From positions 124,001 to 188,000 of the forward strand of contig NZ_CP085278.1 of NCBI RefSeq assembly GCF_020616595.1: 64,000 nt of DNA. Reading direction: 5' to 3'. Source of the DNA: Lentilactobacillus laojiaonis. Lineage in GTDB: Bacteria; Bacillota; Bacilli; Lactobacillales; Lactobacillaceae. The notes beneath the pieces were generated by a model. The model was not told where the DNA came from. It did not search any database and saw only the letters and a program-made list of their open reading frames with translations. Below, piece by piece: positions 8,665-17,988 of the stretch. Positions within the stretch are counted from its first letter, which is position 1. Each line of letters begins with the position of its first letter. Both the position numbers and the translations under genes were made by a program.

Positions 8665-9777
8665 TTAAAAGTTAAGGGCACGTGAATAAACCCAGTATCG
8701 TTTGGCATTTTTATTACTTGAGAAGCGAATACGATACCAATTGGTAGTTGATTTTTTGCCTTTCATGTCGACATAGACTTTTTTACCAACTTTGGGTTTA
8801 ACTTTAGACCAACTGTATTGAACCATTGATTTGTGAGATTTTTTTACGTGGTTATATAAACGATAATTTTTATATTTCTTACTTAATTTGGCAGTTTGAT
8901 TCTTTTTAACTGAGTAATATTTAACTTTGTCTAGCTTTTTATAAGTTAATTTTTTAATATTAGCTGCTAGGGTTGAAGAACTTTGATTTAAAAACCATTC
9001 GGCTGAGTGGTTTTTAGAAATGCTAGCATCTACGTGTTGTTTAAGCGCTTTGGAATAGTGATTATCTGTATATTGCCATAACACGTGGGTAGCTGTTTTA
9101 GGTTCGGATGATTGGTAAGCAGCTAACCAAAAACCATCGTAACTTTTAACGGCGGTTTTAGCATGACTGTGCATAAAGTAATAATTAGAATAAAGTAAAA
9201 CTTTTTTCTTACCGGCATACTTGTTCATTTCGGTAAACCAGGCCTTAGTAGCAGTATTAGTACTACCGTGGCGAACCGTTTGGTCTTCATAATCATTAAT
9301 ATAGAAGCGGGCTTTAGGAGCTCGTTTATAAAGTGCTTTGGCTTCGGTTTTAGCATTAGCCGCACTGGTATATTGACTAAATGAATATACACCGTAAGGC
9401 ACCTTATATTTTTCCATTAAAGCTTTATTATGATTGAAAGTGCGGTCTTTATAACTGTCCCCATATTGTACTCTTAAAATTACAAACGGAACTTCACGTT
9501 TTAATTTTTTAACTTCTGAATTAGTAAAGCTGCCTTGCCATTCTGAAAGATCGGGCACACTATTTTTATAACTTTTAATACTAGTTCGTGCTAAAAGGCT
9601 GGCTGAATAATTGTTAAATACTGGGTATTTAGATCCCATAGTACCAGCGGGTTTGGCCTCGATAGTGGCACTAACTGATGAAGCTGAATCACTAGCATTA
9701 ACATTAGTTAGATTAAACCAGCTAAATCCAGAAGCTAACAATGCAGTTAAGATAACTTTATGTAATCTTGATAACAT
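8665..9777 (-). CDS. Secreted GH25 lysozyme, shorter paralogue
   Basis: A 370-residue muramidase with signal peptide (residues 1-28, ending NVNAS), GH25 domain (about 72-265; DLSEWQG and INDYEDQ match the paralogue at 6446-7861) and one C-terminal SH3-like domain rich in Lys and Tyr, with RLYNHV and NWYRIRF. It lacks the Asn/Ser linker and the second repeat of its paralogue. The high lysine content of the tail suggests binding to anionic wall polymers. It has its own promoter and terminator. The two lysozyme genes look like an old local duplication with replaced tails. Confidence 0.9.
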   Translation of the reverse strand: MLSRLHKVILTALLASGFSWFNLTNVNASDSASSVSATIEAKPAGTMGSKYPVFNNYSASLLARTSIKSYKNSVPDLSEWQGSFTNSEVKKLKREVPFVILRVQYGDSYKDRTFNHNKALMEKYKVPYGVYSFSQYTSAANAKTEAKALYKRAPKARFYINDYEDQTVRHGSTNTATKAWFTEMNKYAGKKKVLLYSNYYFMHSHAKTAVKSYDGFWLAAYQSSEPKTATHVLWQYTDNHYSKALKQHVDASISKNHSAEWFLNQSSSTLAANIKKLTYKKLDKVKYYSVKKNQTAKLSKKYKNYRLYNHVKKSHKSMVQYSWSKVKPKVGKKVYVDMKGKKSTTNWYRIRFSSNKNAKRYWVYSRALNF

Positions 9778-9824
9778 TTAAATTTTTTCCCCTTTTATGT
9801 GTTTAATTTATAACATATAAGAAT

Positions 9825-9853
9825 AATATAGCGATATAGTTATCGATTTACAA
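9825..9853 (-). promoter_or_regulatory. Predicted sigma-A promoter of the shorter lysozyme gene
   Basis: On the minus strand TTGTAA (9853-9848) and TATATT (9830-9825) are separated by 17 bases, upstream of the lysozyme start at 9777. Good match to the vegetative consensus; start site not proven. Confidence 0.6.
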
Positions 9854-9895
9854 GCAATTGGACTGAAAAAAATTATCAAAAAATTAAAATATTTA

Positions 9896-10408
9896 CTAAA
9901 AATTAATCTCTGGATAGGTAAAATCACTAACCGAAATTTGCCATAAGTTATTTTGAATTTGGTTAAAACCAATCGATTCTAATAAATGGGCAAGATCAGA
10001 ATTAGCCTTAATAGATAGATTTAATTTGGTTAAACTAAAATGATTTTTACTAAAGTCAATAACCCGATCCAGTACTTCTTCAATAAATTCGGGATGGTTA
10101 ATTGTAAAACTAATAGTACCGATTGATTCAGGATTATTAACATCTAAGATGCTAATAATTCCAACTAAATTTTTATGGTGGTCACTAATTCCCCAAGTTA
10201 ATTGGTTATCATTCATAATTTCACGCATGATTCCACTAACTAGGTTAACGGTAGCTAGGATATTTTCAGGGTGAAGATTTTCATATTGCGTAGTTTTAAT
10301 ATTATCGCTAGCTAGTAATTCATGAACGTCTTTAATTGATGAAGTGGTTAACCAATCTAGTCTAGTGTGATTGGTTAAAACGGGATGGTATTTTTCAAAT
10401 CCGGGCAT
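9896..10408 (-). CDS. GNAT-family acetyltransferase (RimJ/RimL-like)
   Basis: A 170-residue protein with the shape of GNAT enzymes that acetylate protein N-termini or small amines: N-terminal LDWLTTSSIKDVHELLAS, strand LTWGISDHHKNLVGIISIL, IGTISFTINH, and the C-terminal LTKLNLSIKANSDLAHLLESIGF, which fits the usual N-x-x-S-x-x-L-x-x-x-G-F end. The acetyl-CoA loop (Q/R-x-x-G-x-G/A) is poorly preserved where it is expected (after IGTISF), so activity is uncertain. It is divergent from the lactonase gene; the shared spacer holds both promoters. Confidence 0.7.
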   Translation of the reverse strand: MPGFEKYHPVLTNHTRLDWLTTSSIKDVHELLASDNIKTTQYENLHPENILATVNLVSGIMREIMNDNQLTWGISDHHKNLVGIISILDVNNPESIGTISFTINHPEFIEEVLDRVIDFSKNHFSLTKLNLSIKANSDLAHLLESIGFNQIQNNLWQISVSDFTYPEINF

Positions 10409-10504
10409 GGTAAGTCTCCTTTAAAATTATTAATAATTATTGTAATATACTTTCTACTATTATGGCATAATGTAAGTGTTACCAAAAATAGGAGGGGAAG
10501 AAAC

Positions 10505-11551
10505 ATGATTGAACAATATTTAATTGGTACCTATACTAAATCAACTAGTGAAGGAATTTATCAACTAGATTTAGATACCGAAAATGGCCAACTACAAAAC
10601 TTACAGTTTGTGGCACCTGCTGGAAATCCGACCTATTTGGCAGAATCTAATGCTAAATACTTGTACGCTATTGATAAAGAAACTGATTCACAGACTGATC
10701 AGACTAAAGGTGGAATTTTAGTATTTAATTTAAACCATTCCCACTTTCCTTTAGACCATCAACAAAAATTATTAGATGCACCGACTTCACCAGCCTATTT
10801 AGCAATTGATGAAGCTCGTCAATTATTATTAGCTGCTAATTATCATGCTGGAACAGTTACTACATATAAAATAAATTCCGACGGTAATGTTAAGCTAGTA
10901 GATCAAATTACCGATACGGGAGAATTAGGACCACGTCCCGAACAACAAAATGGTCCCCATCCTCACTATATGGATTTAACTCCTGATAATCGTATTGTTA
11001 CCGTAGATTTAGGATTAGATAAAGTTTATCTATACTCCGTATCTTCAAACGGAAACTTAACCTTAGATAGTGAACTTCAAATGCCAAGTGGTTATGGTCC
11101 TAGACATATTGTATTTGATAAACAACGTTCAACTGCTTATTTAGTGGGCGAGTTAAGTAGTCAATTAGCGGTTTTAGATTATCAGGATACATTATCGATT
11201 AAACAAATTATTTCTACGATTCCAGAAGATTTTACGGATCATAATGGAGCGGCAGCTATTCGAATGAGCAGTGATGGACGCTATGTTTATGTTTCAAATC
11301 GTGGCTATAATTCTATTGCCGTTTTTGCAGTAGATGATCAAAATCAAATTAAATTAATCCAACAGATTTCAACTGAAGGAGATTTTCCACGTGATTTTAA
11401 TTTTAGTCATGATGAAAGCTATATTATCTGTGTAAATCAAAACTCAGACAACGCTACGCTATATAAACGTAATGTTCAAGATGGTAAATTAAAATTAATT
11501 CAAAAAGATTTCATTGTACCAGAAGGGGTTAGTGTATATCCTAAAAAATAA
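10505..11551 (+). CDS. pgl: Beta-propeller lactonase (6-phosphogluconolactonase family)
   Basis: A 348-residue seven-bladed propeller protein of the YbhE/Pgl family, which hydrolyses 6-phosphogluconolactone in the pentose phosphate/phosphoketolase route. Family marks are the start YLIGTYTKSTSEGIY, NPTYLA, GPHPHY near residue 155, GYGPRHIVF, DGRYVYVSNRG and PRDF. The ATG at 10505 follows AGGAGGGG by 7 bases; the reading frame is open upstream but has no comparable start. It ends at a terminator shared with the convergent FAH-family gene. Confidence 0.9.
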   Translation: MIEQYLIGTYTKSTSEGIYQLDLDTENGQLQNLQFVAPAGNPTYLAESNAKYLYAIDKETDSQTDQTKGGILVFNLNHSHFPLDHQQKLLDAPTSPAYLAIDEARQLLLAANYHAGTVTTYKINSDGNVKLVDQITDTGELGPRPEQQNGPHPHYMDLTPDNRIVTVDLGLDKVYLYSVSSNGNLTLDSELQMPSGYGPRHIVFDKQRSTAYLVGELSSQLAVLDYQDTLSIKQIISTIPEDFTDHNGAAAIRMSSDGRYVYVSNRGYNSIAVFAVDDQNQIKLIQQISTEGDFPRDFNFSHDESYIICVNQNSDNATLYKRNVQDGKLKLIQKDFIVPEGVSVYPKK

Positions 11552-11583
11552 AAAGGTAAAACTCATTGGAGTTTTACCTTTTT
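11550..11583. terminator. Bidirectional terminator between lactonase and FAH-family genes
   Basis: Fifteen-base arms (AAAAAGGTAAAACTC and complement) around ATTG, with A and T runs on both sides, between two convergent genes. Confidence 0.88.
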
Positions 11584-12415
11584 ATTTTACACGGGTTTGA
11601 ATAGTTCCTAATCCCTTAATAGAACTAGTCAGTACATCTCCGGAATTTAGGTAACGGCCATGGTCGCTACTATCACTAGGAATACCCGTGAATAATAAAT
11701 CACCGGGATATAGCTCAATAATGCTAGAAACATATTCAATAATGGTAGGAACATCAAAAATCATTTTATTGATTTCATTTTCTTGAACTACCTCACCATT
11801 AATTTCGGTAATAATCTTTTTACCAAATAGGTCACCGACACTATCAATTGTAGATAGGAACGGACCGATTGGAGTGAAATTTTTATAAGATTTAGAAATA
11901 GATACTTGAGCTTCTTGGTTATCGGCATTGGCTAGCTTTTGATCAAAAAAGTCGGTACCGATCATGTAGCCAGCCACGGTATCTTCAAAATCTTCTTTTT
12001 TAATATCTCTCCCACCTGCTCCTATGACAATAACTAGGTTAGATGTCCAATCTACGCGATCACTAGGTAATTTGATTTCATTATTGGGACCGGCTAATGA
12101 GCTAACGAATTTATTGAAAATATTAGGTAAAGCGGGTCTAAGTGAACGGGTAGAAGTTAGCGGATGTAAATTAATGGTTGGTAATTGTCGAGAATATTTA
12201 ATGGGCAATTGGAATTTTTCGTAATCTAATTTAATAGATTGTGGATTATTAAAAATTTTATCATCGGTTTGGGTAATTAAAAAAGTTTCTTGAAAGTAAT
12301 TCCAATTTTGCAAAATTTCATCAATTGATTGATAATCTTGAATTTTTAACCCCCAATATTGTTGGTTTTTAAGTGCAATTAACACTGGATAATTTTCGTA
12401 CATTCCTAAACGCAT
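11582..12415 (-). CDS. Fumarylacetoacetate hydrolase-family protein with altered metal site
   Basis: The second half is clearly FAH-like: IKLPSDRVDWTSNLVIVIG, AGYMIGTDF, KSYKNFTPIGPFL and the end motif YPGDLLFTGIPSD. Canonical members bind a divalent metal through two glutamates in a D-[YW]-E-x-E-L strand; here the strand reads DWTSNL, so both glutamates are gone, while the later Asp in GTDF remains. The fold is probably kept, but hydrolase or decarboxylase activity is doubtful. The start at 12415 (277 residues) has GGTGGGGG about 5 bases upstream; the ATG at 12430 has no site. Substrate unknown. Confidence 0.8.
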   Translation of the reverse strand: MRLGMYENYPVLIALKNQQYWGLKIQDYQSIDEILQNWNYFQETFLITQTDDKIFNNPQSIKLDYEKFQLPIKYSRQLPTINLHPLTSTRSLRPALPNIFNKFVSSLAGPNNEIKLPSDRVDWTSNLVIVIGAGGRDIKKEDFEDTVAGYMIGTDFFDQKLANADNQEAQVSISKSYKNFTPIGPFLSTIDSVGDLFGKKIITEINGEVVQENEINKMIFDVPTIIEYVSSIIELYPGDLLFTGIPSDSSDHGRYLNSGDVLTSSIKGLGTIQTRVK

Positions 12416-12460
12416 ATTTTCCCCCACCATAATTAATTAGTTATTATTTACCTTAACAAA

Positions 12461-14806
12461 TTAGTTAACATTTTGCCAAAAATTAGTTAAATAGTTTTTT
12501 AGGGTTGGGCCATTGGAAGCAATTTTTAAATTTTGCCAGTGGTGGGGAAATAATTTACGGTAACGTGGTTGAGTAAAGCGTTGATCCATTAAGACAATGA
12601 CACCGAGATCGGCATTTGTACGAATTACCCGTCCGGCGGCCTGACTAACGTTATTAAAGCCCGGTAGTTGGTAGGCGTATGAAAATCCTTGTTTTAATTC
12701 TTGATCATAGTACTGCATAATTTGATCGGTTTCGGAATTAATTTTAGGTAAGCCGACACTTACAATACCAACGCCAATTAATTGGCGGCCTTTTAAATCA
12801 ATTCCTTCGGAAAAAATTCCTCCTAATAGGGCAAAGCCAACTAAGATTTGATCAACATTTTGGCTAAATTGGTCGAGAAAGGCTTGTCTAGATTGCTGAT
12901 CCATGGAACTAGTTTGTACAATGGTTGGAATTTCAGGATGTAACTGACTAAATTTGTCATGAACTTGGTTAAGATATTTAAGTGAAGGAAAGAAAATTAA
13001 ATAGTGCCCGGACTTGGCATCAGTCATTTTTAAAATAGCATCACAAATGGGTAAGATACTATCTTTCCGTGATTTATAAGTGGTATTAATATAATCCAAA
13101 ATGATGGTTTGGCTTTGTTGATAGCTAAAAGGTGAGGGGGTAATTTGAGCCAGACTTTCTTGATTATTTCCCAAAACCTTTTGATAATATTTTAGCGGAC
13201 TTAAGGTAGCTGAAAATAAGATTGCTGCCCGGCCTAATTGGAGACTTTCATCAATAAATTTACCAGGATCGAGGCAAAAAATTTTAAAAGTAATGCTTTT
13301 TTGATCTACAGTAATTTTGGTGCGAAAGGTTTCATCATAAAACTGTTGAATTAGTAAGAAGTGTCGGCATTTAAAGTAATAGTCTAATAATTCTTTAGAA
13401 ATTACTTGATTAGAGTGTTCACCAAGCCAATTATGAATGGCTTCGGTGAGTTTATTGAGCGTTTTATTGAAATTATCTAAACTATCGGTTTGAATTTTTT
13501 CAAGATCGTCAATCTTACCATAACGAGAAAACGATCGCTTGAGTGATTGGAATCGTTTAATCAAGCTTTTATCTTTTTCATCTTGAGCATCTAATGATTT
13601 GATTAAGTCATTGATGGGATCGTTATCTAGGGATGAAGAGTACATTTCGCGAGCTCGATTGACCAAATTATGAACTTCGTCAATTAAAAAACAGTTTTGT
13701 TCGTCATAAATGGAAAAGTAGCGTTGCAAATGAGTTTGGGGATCAAAAAGGTGATTATAATCGCAGATGATAACATCGCAGAATAGACTAACATCTAGAG
13801 AAAATTCAAACGGATCAACGGAATGCTTTTGAGAGTATTTTTGGATGCTTGGGGCATCTAAAGAATCTTCATGAGTGATAATATCCATGATAGCCGGCCG
13901 AATTCGATCATAGTATCCGAGCATATATGGATTTTCTTCTGGAGCTAAGTCCCGTTCAGATTCAAATTCAATTTTATCTTTAGCGGTTAGAACGATGCTT
14001 TTAACCTTTAAACCAGAATTTTTCATAATGGCGAGGGTATCGGCAGCTATCTGGCGGGTACTTTGTTTGGCTATTAAGTAAAAGCAGCGGCTAATTAAAT
14101 TTTCGCCCATTGCCTTCATGGTAGGAAATAGTGTTGAAATAGTTTTACCTGTTCCGGTAGGTGCTTCCACAAATAATTGTTTTTTTAGCGCAATCGATTT
14201 ATAAACGTTTACGGCTAATTGGCGTTGACCTGGACGATAATGGTCGTAAGGAAATGCTAATCTTTGGGCTGAATGAATTCTTTGCTCGTTTAGCTGCTTT
14301 CTGAGTTTAATCCACTTACGATATTCACGCATTAACTCTTCAAAAAAGGTCTGTGCTTCTTGAAAGGTAATCGTCTGCATAGTATTAGTAATAATTTCAT
14401 CGGGAGTTTGGACGTAAGTTAATTGTAGATTAATTTGCTTGAGCTGTTGATCGAGCATGTAAATGTAAGCATAAATTTTAACTTGGCCCCAATATAAATC
14501 AAGGGTACTAGTTGGTAAATTTTCAAATAATAAGTCGGAAGTTTTAATTTCTTCAATAATTATGGAGCCATTTTCTTCATAGATTCCATCAGCTCGACCA
14601 TTGATGATAAATTCTTCATTTAAATAGTTGAGAGTAGTTTTTAAATTAACTTCGGCTTGATAGTTAGAATTGCGGTTTCTTTGTAGTTTACGATGAATCT
14701 TGCTTCCCATAGCTAAGGTATTATCACTACCTTGGGTAGCATTTAAATCACCGGTTTTTAATAAGAATTCTACTAATTGACGAATCCCGATTTGATGGGT
14801 TAACAA
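12461..14806 (-). CDS. DinG/XPD-type helicase with N-terminal RecB-like nuclease domain
   Basis: The N-terminal part (about residues 20-170) has the PD-(D/E)XK pattern GRADGI ... IIEEIKT followed by WGQVKIYAYIY. The rest is a superfamily 2 helicase of the Rad3/XPD type: Walker A APTGTGKT near 217, DEVH box in FLIDEVHNL, and C-terminal QAAGRVIRT. Relatives hold a 4Fe-4S cluster in four cysteines between Walker A and the DEAH box; here those positions read KIEF, APEENPY and VDPFE, without cysteine. The start is TTG at 14806 with AAAGGAGG 7 bases before it. It probably acts in DNA repair. Confidence 0.85.
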   Translation of the reverse strand: MLTHQIGIRQLVEFLLKTGDLNATQGSDNTLAMGSKIHRKLQRNRNSNYQAEVNLKTTLNYLNEEFIINGRADGIYEENGSIIIEEIKTSDLLFENLPTSTLDLYWGQVKIYAYIYMLDQQLKQINLQLTYVQTPDEIITNTMQTITFQEAQTFFEELMREYRKWIKLRKQLNEQRIHSAQRLAFPYDHYRPGQRQLAVNVYKSIALKKQLFVEAPTGTGKTISTLFPTMKAMGENLISRCFYLIAKQSTRQIAADTLAIMKNSGLKVKSIVLTAKDKIEFESERDLAPEENPYMLGYYDRIRPAIMDIITHEDSLDAPSIQKYSQKHSVDPFEFSLDVSLFCDVIICDYNHLFDPQTHLQRYFSIYDEQNCFLIDEVHNLVNRAREMYSSSLDNDPINDLIKSLDAQDEKDKSLIKRFQSLKRSFSRYGKIDDLEKIQTDSLDNFNKTLNKLTEAIHNWLGEHSNQVISKELLDYYFKCRHFLLIQQFYDETFRTKITVDQKSITFKIFCLDPGKFIDESLQLGRAAILFSATLSPLKYYQKVLGNNQESLAQITPSPFSYQQSQTIILDYINTTYKSRKDSILPICDAILKMTDAKSGHYLIFFPSLKYLNQVHDKFSQLHPEIPTIVQTSSMDQQSRQAFLDQFSQNVDQILVGFALLGGIFSEGIDLKGRQLIGVGIVSVGLPKINSETDQIMQYYDQELKQGFSYAYQLPGFNNVSQAAGRVIRTNADLGVIVLMDQRFTQPRYRKLFPHHWQNLKIASNGPTLKNYLTNFWQNVN

Positions 14807-14993
14807 GCGCAGACCTCCTTTGGCTGAGTATAAAATAGACGTAATAATTGAAAAAAATATTATTTAATTGCAAAATGAGATTGTACAAACTTAACTTGCT
14901 TAATTATCACTAGTTATTAAAAGTAGTTTCAGGTAAAATAATGAGAATAATTAAGAAAGGTAATTAGAAATCAAGGTAAAGTGAGTTAATAAA

Positions 14994-15203
14994 ATGATGA
15001 ATGAAGAAAAATTACAAAAAATTGTAGATATATTTGCTAGTTACAATGTTGATATTAAAACTAATGATTACCAAATTACATCAATCAATGGTGATAATGT
15101 TTTATTAGATACTAAGAGCTATATGCCCAATCAATTGATTGAATTAATTGGTAAAATTTTATCTCAACAAGTTATTAAAAAAGCATGGGGTTTTTTTGAT
15201 TAA
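14994..15203 (+). CDS. Small protein of unknown function upstream of a P-type ATPase
   Basis: A 69-residue protein starting MMNEEKLQKIVDIFASY, with a charged N-terminal helix, a short beta-like segment (TSINGDNVLLDTKSY) and a second helix. I recognise no family. The ribosome site is weak (an AAGGT is too far away), and either of two adjacent ATGs could be used. It lies 26 bases upstream of the ATPase gene on the same strand, so a shared transcript is likely. It has no membrane segment or metal motif that would link it to transport. Confidence 0.55.
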   Translation: MMNEEKLQKIVDIFASYNVDIKTNDYQITSINGDNVLLDTKSYMPNQLIELIGKILSQQVIKKAWGFFD

Positions 15204-15229
15204 TTATTGAATAAGTGAGGATGATGAAT

Positions 15230-17950
15230 TTGACAAGTAACGAAAATAATATACCACCGGATCAGCAACTTTGGAATAAATCAAGGGATGATTTAGCCCA
15301 ACAATTTGACACCGATGTTGAAAAGGGGTTAACAGAAAAAGAGGCTAATCGTCGTTTACAAGCCAATGGATTTAATGAACTAAAGACCAAAAAGAAAAGT
15401 AAATTAGTTCAATTCTTGGCTCAGTTTAATAATAGTATCACCTATATTTTAATTGCGGCCGCTATTATTACACTGTTCCTCCATCATTATTCCGATTCAG
15501 CGGTTATTGGGGTAGTTATTATTGCAAATGTTTTAATTGGATTTTTTCAAGAAGTCCAGGCTGATAATGCTTTATCACAAATTCAAGCTTTATTAGTTAG
15601 TCAAAACTATGTGATTCGTAATGGTCATAAGATCGAAATTCCGTCGAAATATTTAGTTCTAGGGGATTTAGTTAATTTAGAGGCGGGGGATGCTGTCCCA
15701 GCCGATTTGAGATTAATTTCAGCAGATAATTTACGAATTCAAGAATCAACCCTAACTGGTGAAAGTGATTCCGTGGAAAAAACGGAAAATCAAATTATGG
15801 ATGCCGTGGTTCCATTAGCGGAACAATCTAATATCGCTTTTGCTTCTACATCAGTCACCCAAGGGTCTGGATTAGGAATTGTAATTGCTACTGGTAAAGA
15901 TACTGAGATTGGTTCTATTCAAGAAAATGTAACGGACGTAAAAGACAAAGTAACCCCGCTAACTAATAATTTAAATAAATTAGGAATTCGTTTATCAGTA
16001 TTAATCGTAGTCATTGCGATTATCTTATTTATAATTGGTTTGTTTACCAAAATCTATAGTTTACCAGTTTTAACGATTGCCATCATTACAATGGTAGTGG
16101 GCTCAATTCCGGAAGGATTACCGGCTTCAACTTCGGTAGTACTGGCACGAGGAGTTCAACAAATGACTCAAAAAGGAGCCATCGTTAAAACGCTACCCGC
16201 GGTGGAAACCTTAGGGGCCGTTGATATCGTCGATACTGACAAAACGGGAACTTTAACCAAAAACGAAATGACCATTACGGATATTGTTACTAGTCAAAAT
16301 CAATATAAAGTTAGTGGAATTGGTTTTGCTAATAATGAAAATGGAATTAGTGGTGATATTTTATTAGATGACCAGATCTATGACTACAAACAAGATCCAG
16401 ATTTAGAAAAATTAATTGAAATTGCCGGAAAAACTACGGATGCCCAGTTAACTAAACAAAATAACGTTTGGAATTTAACGGGTGAGCCGACTGATGGAGC
16501 TTTTATTACCTTATATCATAAAATTTTTAATCGATCTCCGGAAGTTAATGAAGTTGATTCCTTACCGTTTGATTCGGCTTATCGATTTAGTGCTCGAATC
16601 ATTCAGTATCCACAAAAACGAGAATTACTTATTAAGGGATCCACTGGAACGGTGTTAGAAATGGTTAAAAAATCTAATCCGGATTTTGATGTTGAAACCT
16701 GGAACACCGAAGTTAACCAATTAACTGCTCAAGGATTACGAGTAATTGCTTTAGGTTATAAAGAAGTAGCTGATAATCAGGATGTCATTGATTTTGATCA
16801 TGATTTTACTTCTGGAATTCATTTAGCGGGATTAGTCGGTATTATTGATCCGCCAAGAGAAGAAGTTATACCGGCAATTCGCAGCTTACGTTTAGCCGGG
16901 GTAAAAGTTAACATGATTACCGGAGATCATCCCGATACAGGAATTGCCATTGCTAAGAACTTGAATTTAGCCGACAATATTGCAGCGATTACGGGTCCAG
17001 AAATTGATGAAATGTCTGATGATGAATTAGTAGCCAATATTGGTAAATACAATGTTTTCGCTCGCACGACCCCCGCTAATAAATTAAGAATCGTCAAGGC
17101 TCAGCAACAAAATAGTAAGGTAGTTGCTATGACCGGTGATGGGGTAAATGATGCGGCAGCCTTAAAGCAAGCCAATATTGGAATTGCGATGGGAATTAAA
17201 GGAACCGAAGTAGCTAAAGAAGCGGCTAATATGGTGCTGGTTAAGGATAGTTTTACGACTATTGTAGATGCAGTAGCTGAGGGTCGTCATGTATTTGATA
17301 ATATTCAAAAGACGATTCGTTTCCTATTACCAACTAGTTTTGCTGAAGGTTTAGTCGTTTTAATTAGTATGATTATGGGCCAAGAGTTGCCGCTATATCC
17401 GACCCAATTATTATGGATTAATACGGTATCAGCCTTAACGATTCAGTTTGCGTTTATTTTTGAGCCACCGGAATCATCCATTATGAGTCGGGGACCGCGA
17501 GATACTAGTAAAGGAATTTTAAATCGCTTTGATATCTTTGAAATTTTCTATGTTTCGGTTTTAATTGCGGCGCTGGGAATTTTCACGTTTGATTATTATG
17601 TGGATAACGGTATTTTAAGTCCCATTTTAGGTAGCACTATGGCCGTTAATATTATTATTTTTGGTAAGATTTTTTACTTATTTAACATTCGAAATTCTTA
17701 TCCAATTATTTCCAAACACTTCTTTGAAAATAAGGCGGCCTTTGTAATTATTGGCATTTTAATTGGCTTACAAGCTATTTTGATTTATGTACCATTCATG
17801 CAAAAAATCTTTAGTACCGCTAATATTAATTTATTTTACGGTTGGATTATCCCAATTTTAGCTGGTTTAGTAGTATTAGTAGTTACTGAAATAGTTAAAT
17901 TAATTCGTATAAGAATGCGTAATAAAGTGGCTAATAAGTCAAAAATGTAA
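15230..17950 (+). CDS. P-type cation-transporting ATPase (P2-like), ion uncertain
   Basis: Membrane ion pump, 906 residues, with the P-type parts in order: cytoplasmic N-terminal domain, TGES loop, PEGLP in M4, phosphorylation site DKTGTLT, MITGDHPDTGIAIA, GDGVNDAAAL hinge, and six C-terminal membrane segments. The M6 stretch reads NTVSALTIQFAFIFEPPE; calcium pumps have a conserved Asp (N-x-x-T-D) there, replaced by Ala here, so calcium should not be assumed. TTG at 15230 has GAGG 9 bases upstream; the ATG/GTG codons at 15215-15226 coincide with or abut that site. Ends at a perfect palindromic terminator. Confidence 0.88.
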   Translation: MTSNENNIPPDQQLWNKSRDDLAQQFDTDVEKGLTEKEANRRLQANGFNELKTKKKSKLVQFLAQFNNSITYILIAAAIITLFLHHYSDSAVIGVVIIANVLIGFFQEVQADNALSQIQALLVSQNYVIRNGHKIEIPSKYLVLGDLVNLEAGDAVPADLRLISADNLRIQESTLTGESDSVEKTENQIMDAVVPLAEQSNIAFASTSVTQGSGLGIVIATGKDTEIGSIQENVTDVKDKVTPLTNNLNKLGIRLSVLIVVIAIILFIIGLFTKIYSLPVLTIAIITMVVGSIPEGLPASTSVVLARGVQQMTQKGAIVKTLPAVETLGAVDIVDTDKTGTLTKNEMTITDIVTSQNQYKVSGIGFANNENGISGDILLDDQIYDYKQDPDLEKLIEIAGKTTDAQLTKQNNVWNLTGEPTDGAFITLYHKIFNRSPEVNEVDSLPFDSAYRFSARIIQYPQKRELLIKGSTGTVLEMVKKSNPDFDVETWNTEVNQLTAQGLRVIALGYKEVADNQDVIDFDHDFTSGIHLAGLVGIIDPPREEVIPAIRSLRLAGVKVNMITGDHPDTGIAIAKNLNLADNIAAITGPEIDEMSDDELVANIGKYNVFARTTPANKLRIVKAQQQNSKVVAMTGDGVNDAAALKQANIGIAMGIKGTEVAKEAANMVLVKDSFTTIVDAVAEGRHVFDNIQKTIRFLLPTSFAEGLVVLISMIMGQELPLYPTQLLWINTVSALTIQFAFIFEPPESSIMSRGPRDTSKGILNRFDIFEIFYVSVLIAALGIFTFDYYVDNGILSPILGSTMAVNIIIFGKIFYLFNIRNSYPIISKHFFENKAAFVIIGILIGLQAILIYVPFMQKIFSTANINLFYGWIIPILAGLVVLVVTEIVKLIRIRMRNKVANKSKM

Positions 17951-17954
17951 ATAA

Positions 17955-17988
17955 AAAAAGCTTTCAACTAATTAGTTGAAAGCTTTTT
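17955..17988. terminator. Perfect 34-base palindromic bidirectional terminator
   Basis: Arms of 17 bases with no unpaired centre in DNA, A-run and T-run on each side. It lies between the ATPase gene (plus) and a convergent small gene (minus). Confidence 0.88.
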
